24,122 nucleotides of DNA, from NCBI GenBank assembly GCA_017613595.1, contig JAGADM010000174.1:1-24122 (forward strand). Reading direction: 5' to 3'. Below are positions 1-8,002 of the stretch, piece after piece. Positions within the stretch are counted from its first letter, which is position 1. Each line of letters starts with the position of its first letter. Under the pieces are notes generated by a model. The model was not told where the DNA came from. It ran no database searches and saw only the letters and a program-made list of their open reading frames with translations. A program made the translations under genes and the position numbers. Source of the stretch: Lachnospiraceae bacterium. Lineage in GTDB: Bacteria; Bacillota_A; Clostridia; Lachnospirales; Lachnospiraceae.

Positions 1-84
1 AGCTGCGCCGAGTTTCTCTACTTTAATGATATCGCCTTCAGCTACCTTGTACTGCTTACCGCCTGTTGCAATAATCGCGTACAT
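1..84 (-). CDS. rplU: 50S ribosomal protein L21, N-terminal part (cut by window edge)
   Basis: The reverse strand from 84 reads [18 protein letters not shown]..., the typical beginning of ribosomal protein L21 (about 100 aa in full). Only 28 codons are inside the window and the rest runs off the left edge. L21 binds 23S rRNA in the large subunit. The ATG at 84-82 is preceded by GGAGG with 6 bases between. The gene follows RNase G, but a separate promoter and leader lie between them, so it probably starts its own transcript. In related bacteria ysxB (prp) and rpmA follow rplU; they would lie outside this window. Confidence 0.93.
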   Translation of the reverse strand, partial: MYAIIATGGKQYKVAEGDIIKVEKLGAA

Positions 85-161
85 ATTGGCACCTCCTATT
101 ATCATTACTCGCCAACTACGGTGGCACTTACGTGCACTTCAGACCCCATTGTGCGGCATAC
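85..161 (-). promoter_or_regulatory. rplU 5' leader, probable L21 leader RNA
   Basis: The transcript from the rplU promoter carries a leader of about 77 nt. It can form GCAC-GUAA-GUGC (plus-strand 124-135, a GNRA-type tetraloop). A UUGGC (111-115) can pair either with GCCA(C) upstream (121-125) or with GCCAA (86-90), which sits between the Shine-Dalgarno sequence and the AUG. Firmicutes rplU mRNAs are known to carry an autoregulatory L21 leader, so this location and structure fit, but I have not matched it to the family model. Confidence 0.5.
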
Positions 162-167
162 TGTAAC

Positions 168-196
168 AAAATAACACGATTTCAAACAAAAGTCAA
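168..196 (-). promoter_or_regulatory. sigma-A promoter of rplU
   Basis: On the minus strand TTGACT (191-196) and TATTTT (168-173) are 17 bases apart. Transcription should start near 161. The -35 box begins only 15 bases after the RNase G stop codon. No terminator is visible between the two genes, so some readthrough from the upstream operon is possible. Confidence 0.65.
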
Positions 197-210
197 GAAT
201 TATTTCTATA

Positions 211-1407
211 TTATGGCGTAAAACCAAGCTTCTTTACCTGTTCATAAAGCGGCATGCCGTGCTTCTCTCTCGTCATCTCCACAATGCCGAGTTTCGTAAT
301 GTCGACGACATCGGTCTTACCGCGGTCGGATTTTGTATATTCGCGAAGTTTCTTCAGCAGGTCCTCGCCGTCATCATATCCGCCGGTCGAAATGAAATCA
401 CAGAGGATCATGCCGGACAGCGACCGGAGTTCCAGCTGTCTCGCAATCTCCCTTGCCGCTTCCAGATTGATTTCATGAAGAGCATTCTTCTTACGGCTTT
501 CCGAAGCCTTACTGCTGTTCACGTCAATTACCGTCATTGCTTCGGTCTTCTCAATTACAATGCTTCCGCCGTTTCTTAAAAGAACGACTCTCGAAAGCGC
601 CTCTTTAAAGTTCTTCGTCAGATCATAAACATGATAAAGGCTGACCTTATCCGAGTCGTATTTGCGTACCTTCCCGCTCAGTTCCGGCAGGAAGTCCGCA
701 CAGTACTGCGTAATCTTCCCGTAAACATTCTCGTCATCGGTAACAATTTCCGAAAGATCCGTCAGATGCTCATCACGGAACATCGTCATATATTCCGGAA
801 GTCCCTCCGTCAGGCAGGTACCGGGCTTCCCGTACGTAAAACGCTGCAGTATTTCTTCGTATTCCTTCTTCAGAAGCTCATATTCGGCAATGATCTTGTC
901 CGTTTCAAAGAACGGCGCGTTGGTCCGGAACATGATCCCGTAATCGTCACTCTTCCGTTCGCGGAACAGCTCCCGCATCGAAGTCCGGAACTCCGGATCA
1001 TCAATCATTTTGGAAAAGGAAACGCCGTTTCGTTCCTTTAAGAGAACAACCGCGTTTCCGACAAGCGAAATCTCGCCGGTCGCGGACGCAGGCTTTATTC
1101 CGGAAGGCAGACGGTCAATCTGTACAAGCACAGTATCGCCCTTATGAAGACGCCCGTCGGCATGCGCCGGCTGGGAATATGCGCCGTACAATTTCTTAAG
1201 AGGCGCGTACACATTTGTCTTAAGACCGATATCCACGAACGCCGCTTTAACATTATCAACGATGGAATCCACGCGGCCGATATAGATGTTTCCGACGCGC
1301 AACGTATCGTCATCGCGGCATACGGCAAGGCGGAAGCATTCATCCCCGCGGAATACGGCCGAAACGATACATTCGTCCTTTCTGCAGATTATGATTCGAT
1401 CATCCAT
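211..1407 (-). CDS. rng: Ribonuclease G/E family endoribonuclease (short form)
   Basis: 398 aa. RNase E/G enzymes cut single-stranded AU-rich RNA and act in rRNA maturation and mRNA decay in the cytoplasm. An S1-like RNA-binding region starts near residue 38 (VGNIYIGRVDSIV...AAFVDIG). The two metal-binding aspartates of the DNase-I-like catalytic site are visible: D295 in IDVNSS and D337 in LCDFIS, separated by the conserved EINLEAAREIARQLELR. The protein stops about 20 residues after VEMTREKH. It therefore lacks the CPxC zinc-link and small domain that E. coli RNase G (about 489 aa) has at this point. The ATG at 1407 has AAAGG 7 bases upstream and overlaps the previous gene by 19 nt, so it is the third gene of a coupled operon. 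Confidence 0.92.
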   Translation of the reverse strand: MDDRIIICRKDECIVSAVFRGDECFRLAVCRDDDTLRVGNIYIGRVDSIVDNVKAAFVDIGLKTNVYAPLKKLYGAYSQPAHADGRLHKGDTVLVQIDRLPSGIKPASATGEISLVGNAVVLLKERNGVSFSKMIDDPEFRTSMRELFRERKSDDYGIMFRTNAPFFETDKIIAEYELLKKEYEEILQRFTYGKPGTCLTEGLPEYMTMFRDEHLTDLSEIVTDDENVYGKITQYCADFLPELSGKVRKYDSDKVSLYHVYDLTKNFKEALSRVVLLRNGGSIVIEKTEAMTVIDVNSSKASESRKKNALHEINLEAAREIARQLELRSLSGMILCDFISTGGYDDGEDLLKKLREYTKSDRGKTDVVDITKLGIVEMTREKHGMPLYEQVKKLGFTP

Positions 1408-2171
1408 AAAGGTACCTTTCTTTCGGAAATATCACCGAACAGATCCATACGGTGAACGGTGCGCGCGGGAATCTCCGTAATCCCCGCGTAATTCATAACG
1501 CCCTTATAGAACAGGTCGGCGGGAATGTTCTGCTCGCTGCCTGCGTCAAGAAATACGATGACTGCCTTTTCGTCCGTCAGGTTCGCGCCTTCCATCGAGG
1601 CAAGCATCTCTTCTTCGGAATACCGGAACGATTTATCATTCCCGATCACCGTCAGCATACCGTTATCATAAAGAGCAATCGCATGAACGCCGGCGCGAAG
1701 ATCGCATTCCCTCGTACCGGTTTTCGTGGACTTTTCGATCAGGTAGGATTTCTCCGCATAGAAATCGGTAAGAGCCACACGAATGCTTTCCGTCATTTCG
1801 GAAAGGGAAATCGCATAAGCGGCTCCCGTAATTAACGCCATACCCGTAATCTTCTTCGCGTTCGGTTTATAATCCGGCAGTATCGTCACGCGGTTCACCG
1901 CAATATCTTCGCACATAACCGCATTAAGTCTTTCAAGAATAACCTCTGCCTCCATCGGCTCTGTCAGTTCCATATCGAAATACTCGCCGTTACTCGTAAA
2001 TGAAAGCGACAACGGCTGCGCGAAGGATAATAAAGGATGCGGATGATATCCTTCGGAAAATGCAAGCGGCAGTCCGGCTCTTCGGAACGCCTTCTGAAAA
2101 TACCGCATGATATCAAGATGCCCTAAGAAACGGGAACTTCCGGTTTTCGAAAAACGCACTCTGACTCTCAT
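1389..2171 (-). CDS. TIGR03936/DUF2344 family radical SAM-linked protein
   Basis: 260 aa from the ATG at 2171. An upstream in-frame ATG at 2204 is less likely, because MRVRVRFSKTG is the usual family beginning and the 2171 start overlaps the preceding stop codon as ATGA. Recognisable parts are the N-terminal FSKTGSSRFLGHLDIMRYFQ and the AFSEGYHPHPLLSFAQPLSLS segment. In many Clostridia this protein is either fused to, or encoded right after, the B12-binding radical SAM protein, as here. Its biochemical role is not established; the link to RNase G and rplU suggests RNA or ribosome-related modification (inference). The gene overlaps rng by 19 nt. Confidence 0.9.
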   Translation of the reverse strand: MRVRVRFSKTGSSRFLGHLDIMRYFQKAFRRAGLPLAFSEGYHPHPLLSFAQPLSLSFTSNGEYFDMELTEPMEAEVILERLNAVMCEDIAVNRVTILPDYKPNAKKITGMALITGAAYAISLSEMTESIRVALTDFYAEKSYLIEKSTKTGTRECDLRAGVHAIALYDNGMLTVIGNDKSFRYSEEEMLASMEGANLTDEKAVIVFLDAGSEQNIPADLFYKGVMNYAGITEIPARTVHRMDLFGDISERKVPLWMIES

Positions 2172-4087
2172 CCGTTCACCCCCGTATCCATTCCGTCGTA
2201 GCAAAGGCTCGTGCCGAACTCATCACGCGGTTCCACGCAGACACCGCAGCCGAACTTGGCAGCACCGCAGCCGGAACATTTGCGGCGGCAGTTCGGTGTA
2301 ATTTCCGCCCTCTGCGAACGCTCGTACTCACGCCTTAGAAACTTCTTCGAGACGCCGATATCAATGAAATCCCAAGGCAGGATTTCGTCTTTGCCGCGTT
2401 CTCTCGTGTTATAGAAATCAATCGTGATACCGTGACGGTCCATAATTTCTTTCCAGACATCAAAATGAAAATACTCGGTCCACGCATCATATATACAGCC
2501 GGCTTTATAAGCTTCTTCGATGACGTCGCAAAGCTTGCGGTCGCCTCTTGCAAAGATGCCTTCCATCACGCTCGTATCGGAATCATGCCACTGGTAGGAA
2601 ATGCTCTTATGATTGAGCTGCGCCTGGATGGAACTTTTAACGAGCTTCTGATGCGAGATAAACTCGTCCTTTGTTGCCATTCTCGCCCACTGAAAAGGCG
2701 TAAACGGCTTCGGAATGAAATAGGACGTGCTGACGGTTACAGCAACCTTTCCATTTCTCTGATCCTTCGGTATCCGGTAATACTCTTCGGTGATCTGTTC
2801 GGCAAGCTCCGCAATGCCGACAGCATCCTCATCCAGTTCGCCCGGCAGACCGAGCATAAAGTATAGCTTTACCTTATTCCAGCCGCCGCGGAAAGCTTTG
2901 CCCGCGCCGCCGAGAATATCCTCAACGGTCAGGCCTTTATTAATTACGTTACGCATGCGCTGCGTTCCTGCTTCCGGGGCAAATGTAATACTCGACTTAT
3001 TGACATCCTGCACCTTCTTCATAACATCGAGGGAAAATGCGTCGATTCGTAACGAAGGCAGCGCGACGTTAACGTATTTCTCTCCGTACGTGTCGATCAG
3101 ATGGTATACGAGGTCCTTCAAACACGAATAATCGCTCGAACTTAAGGAACTGAGCGTAATCTCCTCGTGGCCGGTCGACGTAAGCATCTTATCGGCCATG
3201 TCCTTCAGCCAGTTTACATCACGCTCACGGATCGGCCGGTAGATCATGCCCGCCTGGCAGAAACGGCAGCCGCGGATACAGCCGCGCTGGATTTCAAGCG
3301 TAACGCGGTCCTGGATAACCTGCAGAAAAGGAACGACAGGCTTCTCCGGGTAGACGGTATTACTGAGGTCGGTCACAACCATCTTCTGAACGGTCTTCGG
3401 TACGTCGTCATAGATCGGTCCGAAGCTCGCGATTGTACCGTCTTCGTTATAGGTTACATCATAAAGCGACGGCACATACATACCGGAGATATGCGAAAGT
3501 TTCCGAAGATAATCCGATCTTGTACCGCCTGCTTTCTTATTCTCCTTATAAAGGTCTAAAACGGCATCGTAACTCGTCTCACCTTCGCCGATATAGAAGA
3601 AATCAAAGAAATCCGCGATCGGCTCGGGATTATAGGAACAGGGGCCGCCGCCGATAACGATCGGATCGTCTTCGCCGCGGTCTTTGCTGCGAAGCGGAAT
3701 ACCGCTCAGATCAAGCACCTGCAGGATGTTCGTATAGCACATCTCATACTGGAGCGTGATTCCGAGAAAATCAAACTCTTTGATCGGCGTCTGCGTTTCC
3801 AGCGAAAAAAGCGGAATATGCTTCTCTCTCATGATCTTATCGAGGTCAACCCACGGTGAATAAACCCTTTCACAGTATGTGTCGGGTCTTCGGTTAAACA
3901 TGTCATATAAAATCTGGATTCCGAGATGCGACATGCCGACCTCGTATACATCCGGGAAGCACATACAGAACCGGATATCGCACGCCGCGGGGTCTTTTAC
4001 GACCATATTGACTTCACCGCCCGTATAGCGCGCCGGTTTCTCTACGGAAAGCAGAATCTCATCGGAAAGAAACAGTTTTCTCATCAC
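2168..4087 (-). CDS. TIGR03960-type B12-binding radical SAM protein
   Basis: 639 aa. An N-terminal cobalamin-binding-like region (about 35-200, with VIGGGPCSYNPEPIADFFDFFYIGEGE) is followed by a radical SAM core. Its 4Fe-4S cysteines are visible as C270, C274 and C277 in RGCIRGCRFCQAG. The C-terminus holds a second cysteine cluster (about C600, C604, C607, C614, C617), which could bind another metal centre. The substrate is unknown. Two starts are possible: GTG at 4087, 7 bases after AAGGA, or ATG at 4084, 10 bases after it. It is the first gene of the operon with DUF2344 and rng, and its stop overlaps the next start (ATGA). Confidence 0.92.
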   Translation of the reverse strand: MMRKLFLSDEILLSVEKPARYTGGEVNMVVKDPAACDIRFCMCFPDVYEVGMSHLGIQILYDMFNRRPDTYCERVYSPWVDLDKIMREKHIPLFSLETQTPIKEFDFLGITLQYEMCYTNILQVLDLSGIPLRSKDRGEDDPIVIGGGPCSYNPEPIADFFDFFYIGEGETSYDAVLDLYKENKKAGGTRSDYLRKLSHISGMYVPSLYDVTYNEDGTIASFGPIYDDVPKTVQKMVVTDLSNTVYPEKPVVPFLQVIQDRVTLEIQRGCIRGCRFCQAGMIYRPIRERDVNWLKDMADKMLTSTGHEEITLSSLSSSDYSCLKDLVYHLIDTYGEKYVNVALPSLRIDAFSLDVMKKVQDVNKSSITFAPEAGTQRMRNVINKGLTVEDILGGAGKAFRGGWNKVKLYFMLGLPGELDEDAVGIAELAEQITEEYYRIPKDQRNGKVAVTVSTSYFIPKPFTPFQWARMATKDEFISHQKLVKSSIQAQLNHKSISYQWHDSDTSVMEGIFARGDRKLCDVIEEAYKAGCIYDAWTEYFHFDVWKEIMDRHGITIDFYNTRERGKDEILPWDFIDIGVSKKFLRREYERSQRAEITPNCRRKCSGCGAAKFGCGVCVEPRDEFGTSLCYDGMDTGVNG

Positions 4088-4114
4088 TTAAGAATCCTTT
4101 CAAAAACTACTATC

Positions 4115-4143
4115 AGCATATCATATTTTTCACATTTTCCCAA
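4115..4143 (-). promoter_or_regulatory. Probable promoter of the radical SAM-DUF2344-rng operon
   Basis: On the minus strand TTGGGA (4138-4143) and TATGCT (4115-4120) are 17 bases apart, with transcription expected from about 4108, some 20 bases before the GTG/ATG start. Both boxes are only moderate matches. It is divergent from the promoter at 4227-4255. Confidence 0.45.
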
Positions 4144-4226
4144 GAGTAAAATACACAAATCAAAGCCGCCTTTTTCGTGAAACATAACCGATACCGCGAA
4201 CGTATGAAGAAAAATGCAGAAATGAA

Positions 4227-4255
4227 TTGAAAGGGAGCCTCTTCACGTTTATAAT
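4227..4255 (+). promoter_or_regulatory. sigma-A promoter of the 236-aa zinc-ribbon protein gene
   Basis: TTGAAA (4227-4232) and a perfect TATAAT (4250-4255) are separated by 17 bases. Transcription should start near 4262. The Shine-Dalgarno sequence GGAGGAAG lies at 4277-4284. Confidence 0.75.
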
Positions 4256-4287
4256 GGATTCTAAAGTACCTTATATGGAGGAAGACT

Positions 4288-4998
4288 ATGTTTTGTCCCA
4301 AATGCAGAACCGAATACCGTCCGGGGATCACGGTATGTGCCGATTGCGGCTCTGAACTCGTCGAGGAACTTCCCGAGGAGTCCGAAGAACTCGAAGAACT
4401 TCATGATCATGCTGAAGAAATCGAAGAATTCGCAGAAGAACTTGCCGGTGAATTTGCCGATCTTCCCGAAGATTTAACCGAGGAGGAGCTTGCCCGCGAA
4501 GTAAAGCGCCGTCTTGTCGGACAGGAAGACATCAGCTACACTTCCGCTTCCTTTAAAGCAAAGGACAACATGTCAAGCGCGATCATGTTTTTAGTGCTCG
4601 GCATCGCAGGCCTTGCATTTGCCGTAATCTGTAAGCTCGATATTATTCATTTTGAACTTTTTCAGACATGGATTTCCTTCGGTACCATGTCGGCTTTATT
4701 CTTCTTTATGATCGTATACGGAATCTATGCCGCAGCGCAGAATAAGAAGCTTACCGAGGAGGCCGGCCGCGAGGAACAGCTGCTTGCCGATATTGCTGCC
4801 TGGCAGAAGGAAAATGTGACCGAAGAAATCCTCGCAAAAGCATCCGAAGGCGCAGAAACCGAGGAAGAGGCCGCACTGCTTCGTTTTGACTGCGTACGCG
4901 ACATGACGGAGGAACATTTTCCGGGTCTTTCCGCTTCCGTTTTAGAGCATACCGTTGATCTGTTTTTGGAGAATCCCGACAAGGAAGGGGACGCATAA
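4288..4998 (+). CDS. Zinc-ribbon protein with two membrane segments, function unknown
   Basis: 236 aa. It begins with a zinc ribbon, C3-x2-C6 and C17-x2-C20 (MFCPKCRTEYRPGITVCADC), a type common at the N-terminus of uncharacterised Lachnospiraceae proteins. A very acidic segment (about 24-70, rich in Glu) follows. Two hydrophobic helices at about 96-117 and 128-150 are joined by a short loop, and an acidic, probably cytoplasmic, C-terminal region of about 85 residues ends the protein. No catalytic motif is visible. The ATG has a strong GGAGG 7-8 bases upstream. The next gene encodes a much larger protein with a related zinc ribbon, but each gene has its own promoter. A role in sensing or scaffolding at the membrane would be a guess. 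Confidence 0.85.
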   Translation: MFCPKCRTEYRPGITVCADCGSELVEELPEESEELEELHDHAEEIEEFAEELAGEFADLPEDLTEEELAREVKRRLVGQEDISYTSASFKAKDNMSSAIMFLVLGIAGLAFAVICKLDIIHFELFQTWISFGTMSALFFFMIVYGIYAAAQNKKLTEEAGREEQLLADIAAWQKENVTEEILAKASEGAETEEEAALLRFDCVRDMTEEHFPGLSASVLEHTVDLFLENPDKEGDA

Positions 4999-5027
4999 GA
5001 GAATTCTCAATTCCCGTTGCATTTTCC

Positions 5028-5056
5028 TTGAAAAATGTGCAAAAATTGGTTATAAT
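5028..5056 (+). promoter_or_regulatory. sigma-A promoter of the 956-aa zinc-ribbon protein gene
   Basis: TTGAAA (5028-5033) and TATAAT (5051-5056) are 17 bases apart. The expected start near 5063 leaves an AT-rich leader of about 60 nt before the ATG. GAGGAGG (5107-5113) is the ribosome binding site. No terminator separates this promoter from the preceding gene. Confidence 0.75.
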
Positions 5057-5121
5057 GTTATATTATGAAAAATAGTTTGGTTTACTTTATGCTGTAAAAG
5101 TAATTTGAGGAGGATTTTGTT

Positions 5122-7992
5122 ATGGCTTATTGTCCGAATTGCAAAAAGGAATACGGCCTTTCGGTAACCTTCTGTCCCGAGTGTAACGTGGCTTTGGTGG
5201 ACGATGACGAAGCGAAAGTCCCGATGTTTTCACTTGCGAAAGAAGAAGCCGCACAGGGGTTTGTAGCGTATGCCAAAGAGCAAGGAGTTTCATGCGCGTA
5301 TGAGTACTCTCAGCATGAGGATACCTATAAGATTTTCGTCAGCAAGAAACAGCAGAAGAAAGGTCCGAAGCTCTTCGCTGAGTTCCTTGTTCAGGAGAAC
5401 CGTAAGAAGAAAGGCGACAATGCTCTTCCGGCAAAGGAACCGCCGAGAAAGCCTGTCATAAAAGAAGAACCCAAGGTTGAAGAGGCTCTGCAGGAGTCCG
5501 CTTCCGCGAAAGATTTCGATGACGATCTTGACGATTTCCTCGCCAAGGCTCCCGAACCCGCGAAGCCTGTTAACTTCTACATTCCTCCGATCCGTAAGAA
5601 GACGCCCGTTAAGGAAGCCGAGAAGGAGCCTGAAGCTCCTGCGGTAAAGCCTGCGGCTAAAACCACTTCCAAGACCGAAACCGCTTCAACCAATCCCGCT
5701 GCGGCACTTTTCGATGCGCCTCCGAAGCGTGCTCCTTATAAGGATCGCTTCTCTTCCGCTGCTAAGACCGAGGAGAAGAAATCCGAGGAGAAGCCCGCTG
5801 CACCTGTTGAGAAACCCGCTCCGAAGAAACCCGCTATGGATTTCGAGGAGATTAAGAAACCCGTAAGACCCGAAAAGGCTGAAGAAGCTCCCGCTGCCGA
5901 GGAAAAGCCGTTCGTACCCGATGATTCGGTTATCATTGAGGAACGCATTCCCGCCGCGGAGACCAAGAAGACTTCCGAGGATCTGCTGAAGGCATTCGAG
6001 AAGCCTCCGGTTAAGCGTCCGGATCCCATAAAGCGCGAAGAGCCGGTTAAGCCCGCTCCCGTTAAGCGTGAAGAACCCGCTGCCGCTGCTCCGGTTAAGC
6101 CTGTTGCTCCGGTAAGAAAACCCGAGCCCGTCGTTGAGCCTAAGAAGGAAGAGCCCAAGCTTGACAGCAAGAGCGCCGCTATCTCTCTTTTTGAGTCCAA
6201 GCCCGTCGGAAAGCGCGATCAGAGACCTACCGGACCGGTTCTGAACAAGACGAATGATAAGACAAAGCATTCCGATCTTCTGAACCTGTTCCTGAATCCT
6301 GCCCAGGCCGCTCCCAAGCGTGCCGAAACCGCTCCCGCAGCCCCTGCAGACGGCAATAAGTTCTCCGTTGCACCGGGTGAGGATCCCGTATTTGATATGC
6401 CTTCCGATCCTTTCTTCGGAAAGCGCAATACGAAGCCTTCCTATGTACCTTCCGCGAAAGAGCCGGTTGAGGACTCCGAGAACGCCCCTGTTGTGGATGA
6501 CCTTTTCGCGGCACCCGATTTCGATAATCCCGCAATCGATTCCTACACCGTTCCGGAACCGGAATACGATATTGCCGAGGAAGCTCCTGCCGAAGAGCCT
6601 GCTGATGATTATCCGTACACCTACTCTTCCGAGCCCGATTTCGAGCCCGAGGAAAGCGACGGTTATTACGCTGAAGAAACGGATGACCGTAATTCCGATC
6701 CGATCTTCGTGGAAGTTGAGCCGATCAAGGATGAAGAGCTTGATTCCGATAACATCGTTGAAGCTGCCAATGTAATCTCCATCGAGAAGGATGAAGAGGA
6801 ACCCGAATACGAAGCCGGCAGCGACGACGCATTTGACACCTTCCTCTCCAACTACCGTAAGGGTGACACCGCTTCCTACAGCGACGCAGCATACGAGGAA
6901 CCGACCGACGAGCAGGGCGATGACATTCTCGATTCCTTCCTCGATGACGTTCATAACATGGAGGACAAATACGACGAAGGCGATCTTGAGATTTCCGAAG
7001 TCGTACCAGGTCAGGAATACGATTTTGAGGACTATGACATTTCCCTCGGCTCCGGCCGTCCGAAGGACATTCAGGATACCGCGATCAACGTAAGTGCCGA
7101 TTCGAATATCATTGAAGAAGTTTTCGATACCGACGTGGAAGTCGGTCAGTTAGGAAAGGCAGCAAGTTCCGTTGCAAACCCGGATGCTACTTCCGAGGAC
7201 CTCTCGAAAGCTCCGGTCCGTAAGCCGAGACCTGCAAGAAAGATTGACAACTACTCCGATATCGACGATTACGCCGGATTTGTTCCGGACTACTCTTTCG
7301 AAGACACCACGGAAGTTGAGGAAACTCCCGAGGAAGCCGCATACCGCGAGTTTACCGAGAAAGTTGCCGAACGTAAGAGAGCCATGGATCTCGCTGCTTC
7401 CCAGCAGAAATCCGAGCAGACCAGAAAAGCCAACCTCGAGTACAATCTCGATAAGAAGGGCAAGAAAGGCAAGATCGTATTTGAGGATTACGACGATCTT
7501 GACAGTTACGCAGGTTTCATTCCGGACTACAAGCCCAACACCGATAACGAGAAAGACTTCGAGTTCTACAAACCGCATACCGTTTCGAGTTACGCTAAGT
7601 ACAAGAAGGGCAAGAAAGACACTTCCGACTCCTCACTCATGAACATGACGCATATGCGCGCCACCAACGCCGATGAGATTCGCAACGTCTTCATCGAAAA
7701 GATTCCGAACGGCATCAAGAATGTCATGGATCCTTCTCTCGTACGCTCCACCGGCTTCATCATTTCGATGAGCGGTAAGCAGCTCGCTCAGCTCTTCAAC
7801 AGCTGGCTTCTTCTCAACATGACTTCCGGTTTCGTGAAGCAGTTTGAAAAGCACGGTGCTACGCTTGAAGAGAATGCCGAGAGCAAGATTGCCGGTATGA
7901 AGAACGTACTGACCAATACGTTCGGCGAATTAAACGAATCGTTCCTCGATTACGTTGTCCGCAGATACTATTCAAAATATCTGGAAGATTAA
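5122..7992 (+). CDS. Large zinc-ribbon protein with long disordered region, function unknown
   Basis: 956 aa, not recognised as a characterised family. A zinc ribbon (C4, C7, C18, C21) is followed by a small segment at about 33-92 (VPMFSLAKEEAAQGFVAYAK...) that resembles the DUF2007-like domain often found after such ribbons; this is a weak resemblance. Residues about 100-450 are rich in Pro, Lys, Glu and Ala, and about 450-700 are very acidic; both look disordered. Short Leu/Phe motifs recur: AAALFDAP at 193, EDLLKAFEKP at 286, AAISLFESKP at 352, SDLLNLFLNP at 384. Two copies of a YAGFxPDY motif lie at 713-724 and 792-803. The last 105 residues or so (NADEIRNVFIEKIPNG... to the end) look folded and contain hydrophobic helices, but no catalytic signature. 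There is no signal peptide or membrane segment. The strong RBS and own promoter support a real, well-expressed gene. Confidence 0.88.
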   Translation: MAYCPNCKKEYGLSVTFCPECNVALVDDDEAKVPMFSLAKEEAAQGFVAYAKEQGVSCAYEYSQHEDTYKIFVSKKQQKKGPKLFAEFLVQENRKKKGDNALPAKEPPRKPVIKEEPKVEEALQESASAKDFDDDLDDFLAKAPEPAKPVNFYIPPIRKKTPVKEAEKEPEAPAVKPAAKTTSKTETASTNPAAALFDAPPKRAPYKDRFSSAAKTEEKKSEEKPAAPVEKPAPKKPAMDFEEIKKPVRPEKAEEAPAAEEKPFVPDDSVIIEERIPAAETKKTSEDLLKAFEKPPVKRPDPIKREEPVKPAPVKREEPAAAAPVKPVAPVRKPEPVVEPKKEEPKLDSKSAAISLFESKPVGKRDQRPTGPVLNKTNDKTKHSDLLNLFLNPAQAAPKRAETAPAAPADGNKFSVAPGEDPVFDMPSDPFFGKRNTKPSYVPSAKEPVEDSENAPVVDDLFAAPDFDNPAIDSYTVPEPEYDIAEEAPAEEPADDYPYTYSSEPDFEPEESDGYYAEETDDRNSDPIFVEVEPIKDEELDSDNIVEAANVISIEKDEEEPEYEAGSDDAFDTFLSNYRKGDTASYSDAAYEEPTDEQGDDILDSFLDDVHNMEDKYDEGDLEISEVVPGQEYDFEDYDISLGSGRPKDIQDTAINVSADSNIIEEVFDTDVEVGQLGKAASSVANPDATSEDLSKAPVRKPRPARKIDNYSDIDDYAGFVPDYSFEDTTEVEETPEEAAYREFTEKVAERKRAMDLAASQQKSEQTRKANLEYNLDKKGKKGKIVFEDYDDLDSYAGFIPDYKPNTDNEKDFEFYKPHTVSSYAKYKKGKKDTSDSSLMNMTHMRATNADEIRNVFIEKIPNGIKNVMDPSLVRSTGFIISMSGKQLAQLFNSWLLLNMTSGFVKQFEKHGATLEENAESKIAGMKNVLTNTFGELNESFLDYVVRRYYSKYLED

Positions 7993-8002
7993 AGTTCCAA
8001 TC

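Noticed and set aside
4999..5011. GAGAATTCTC palindrome between the two zinc-ribbon genes as a terminator or operator
   Set aside because: It is short, has no loop or T-run, and lies too far upstream of the promoter to be a convincing operator.
5686..6954. 422-codon open frame on the minus strand opposite the 956-aa gene
   Set aside because: It is a by-product of the Pro/Lys/Glu-rich low-complexity sequence: the translation is a Gly/Leu/Arg-rich string without domains, and the opposite strand has a strong promoter, ribosome binding site and zinc ribbon.
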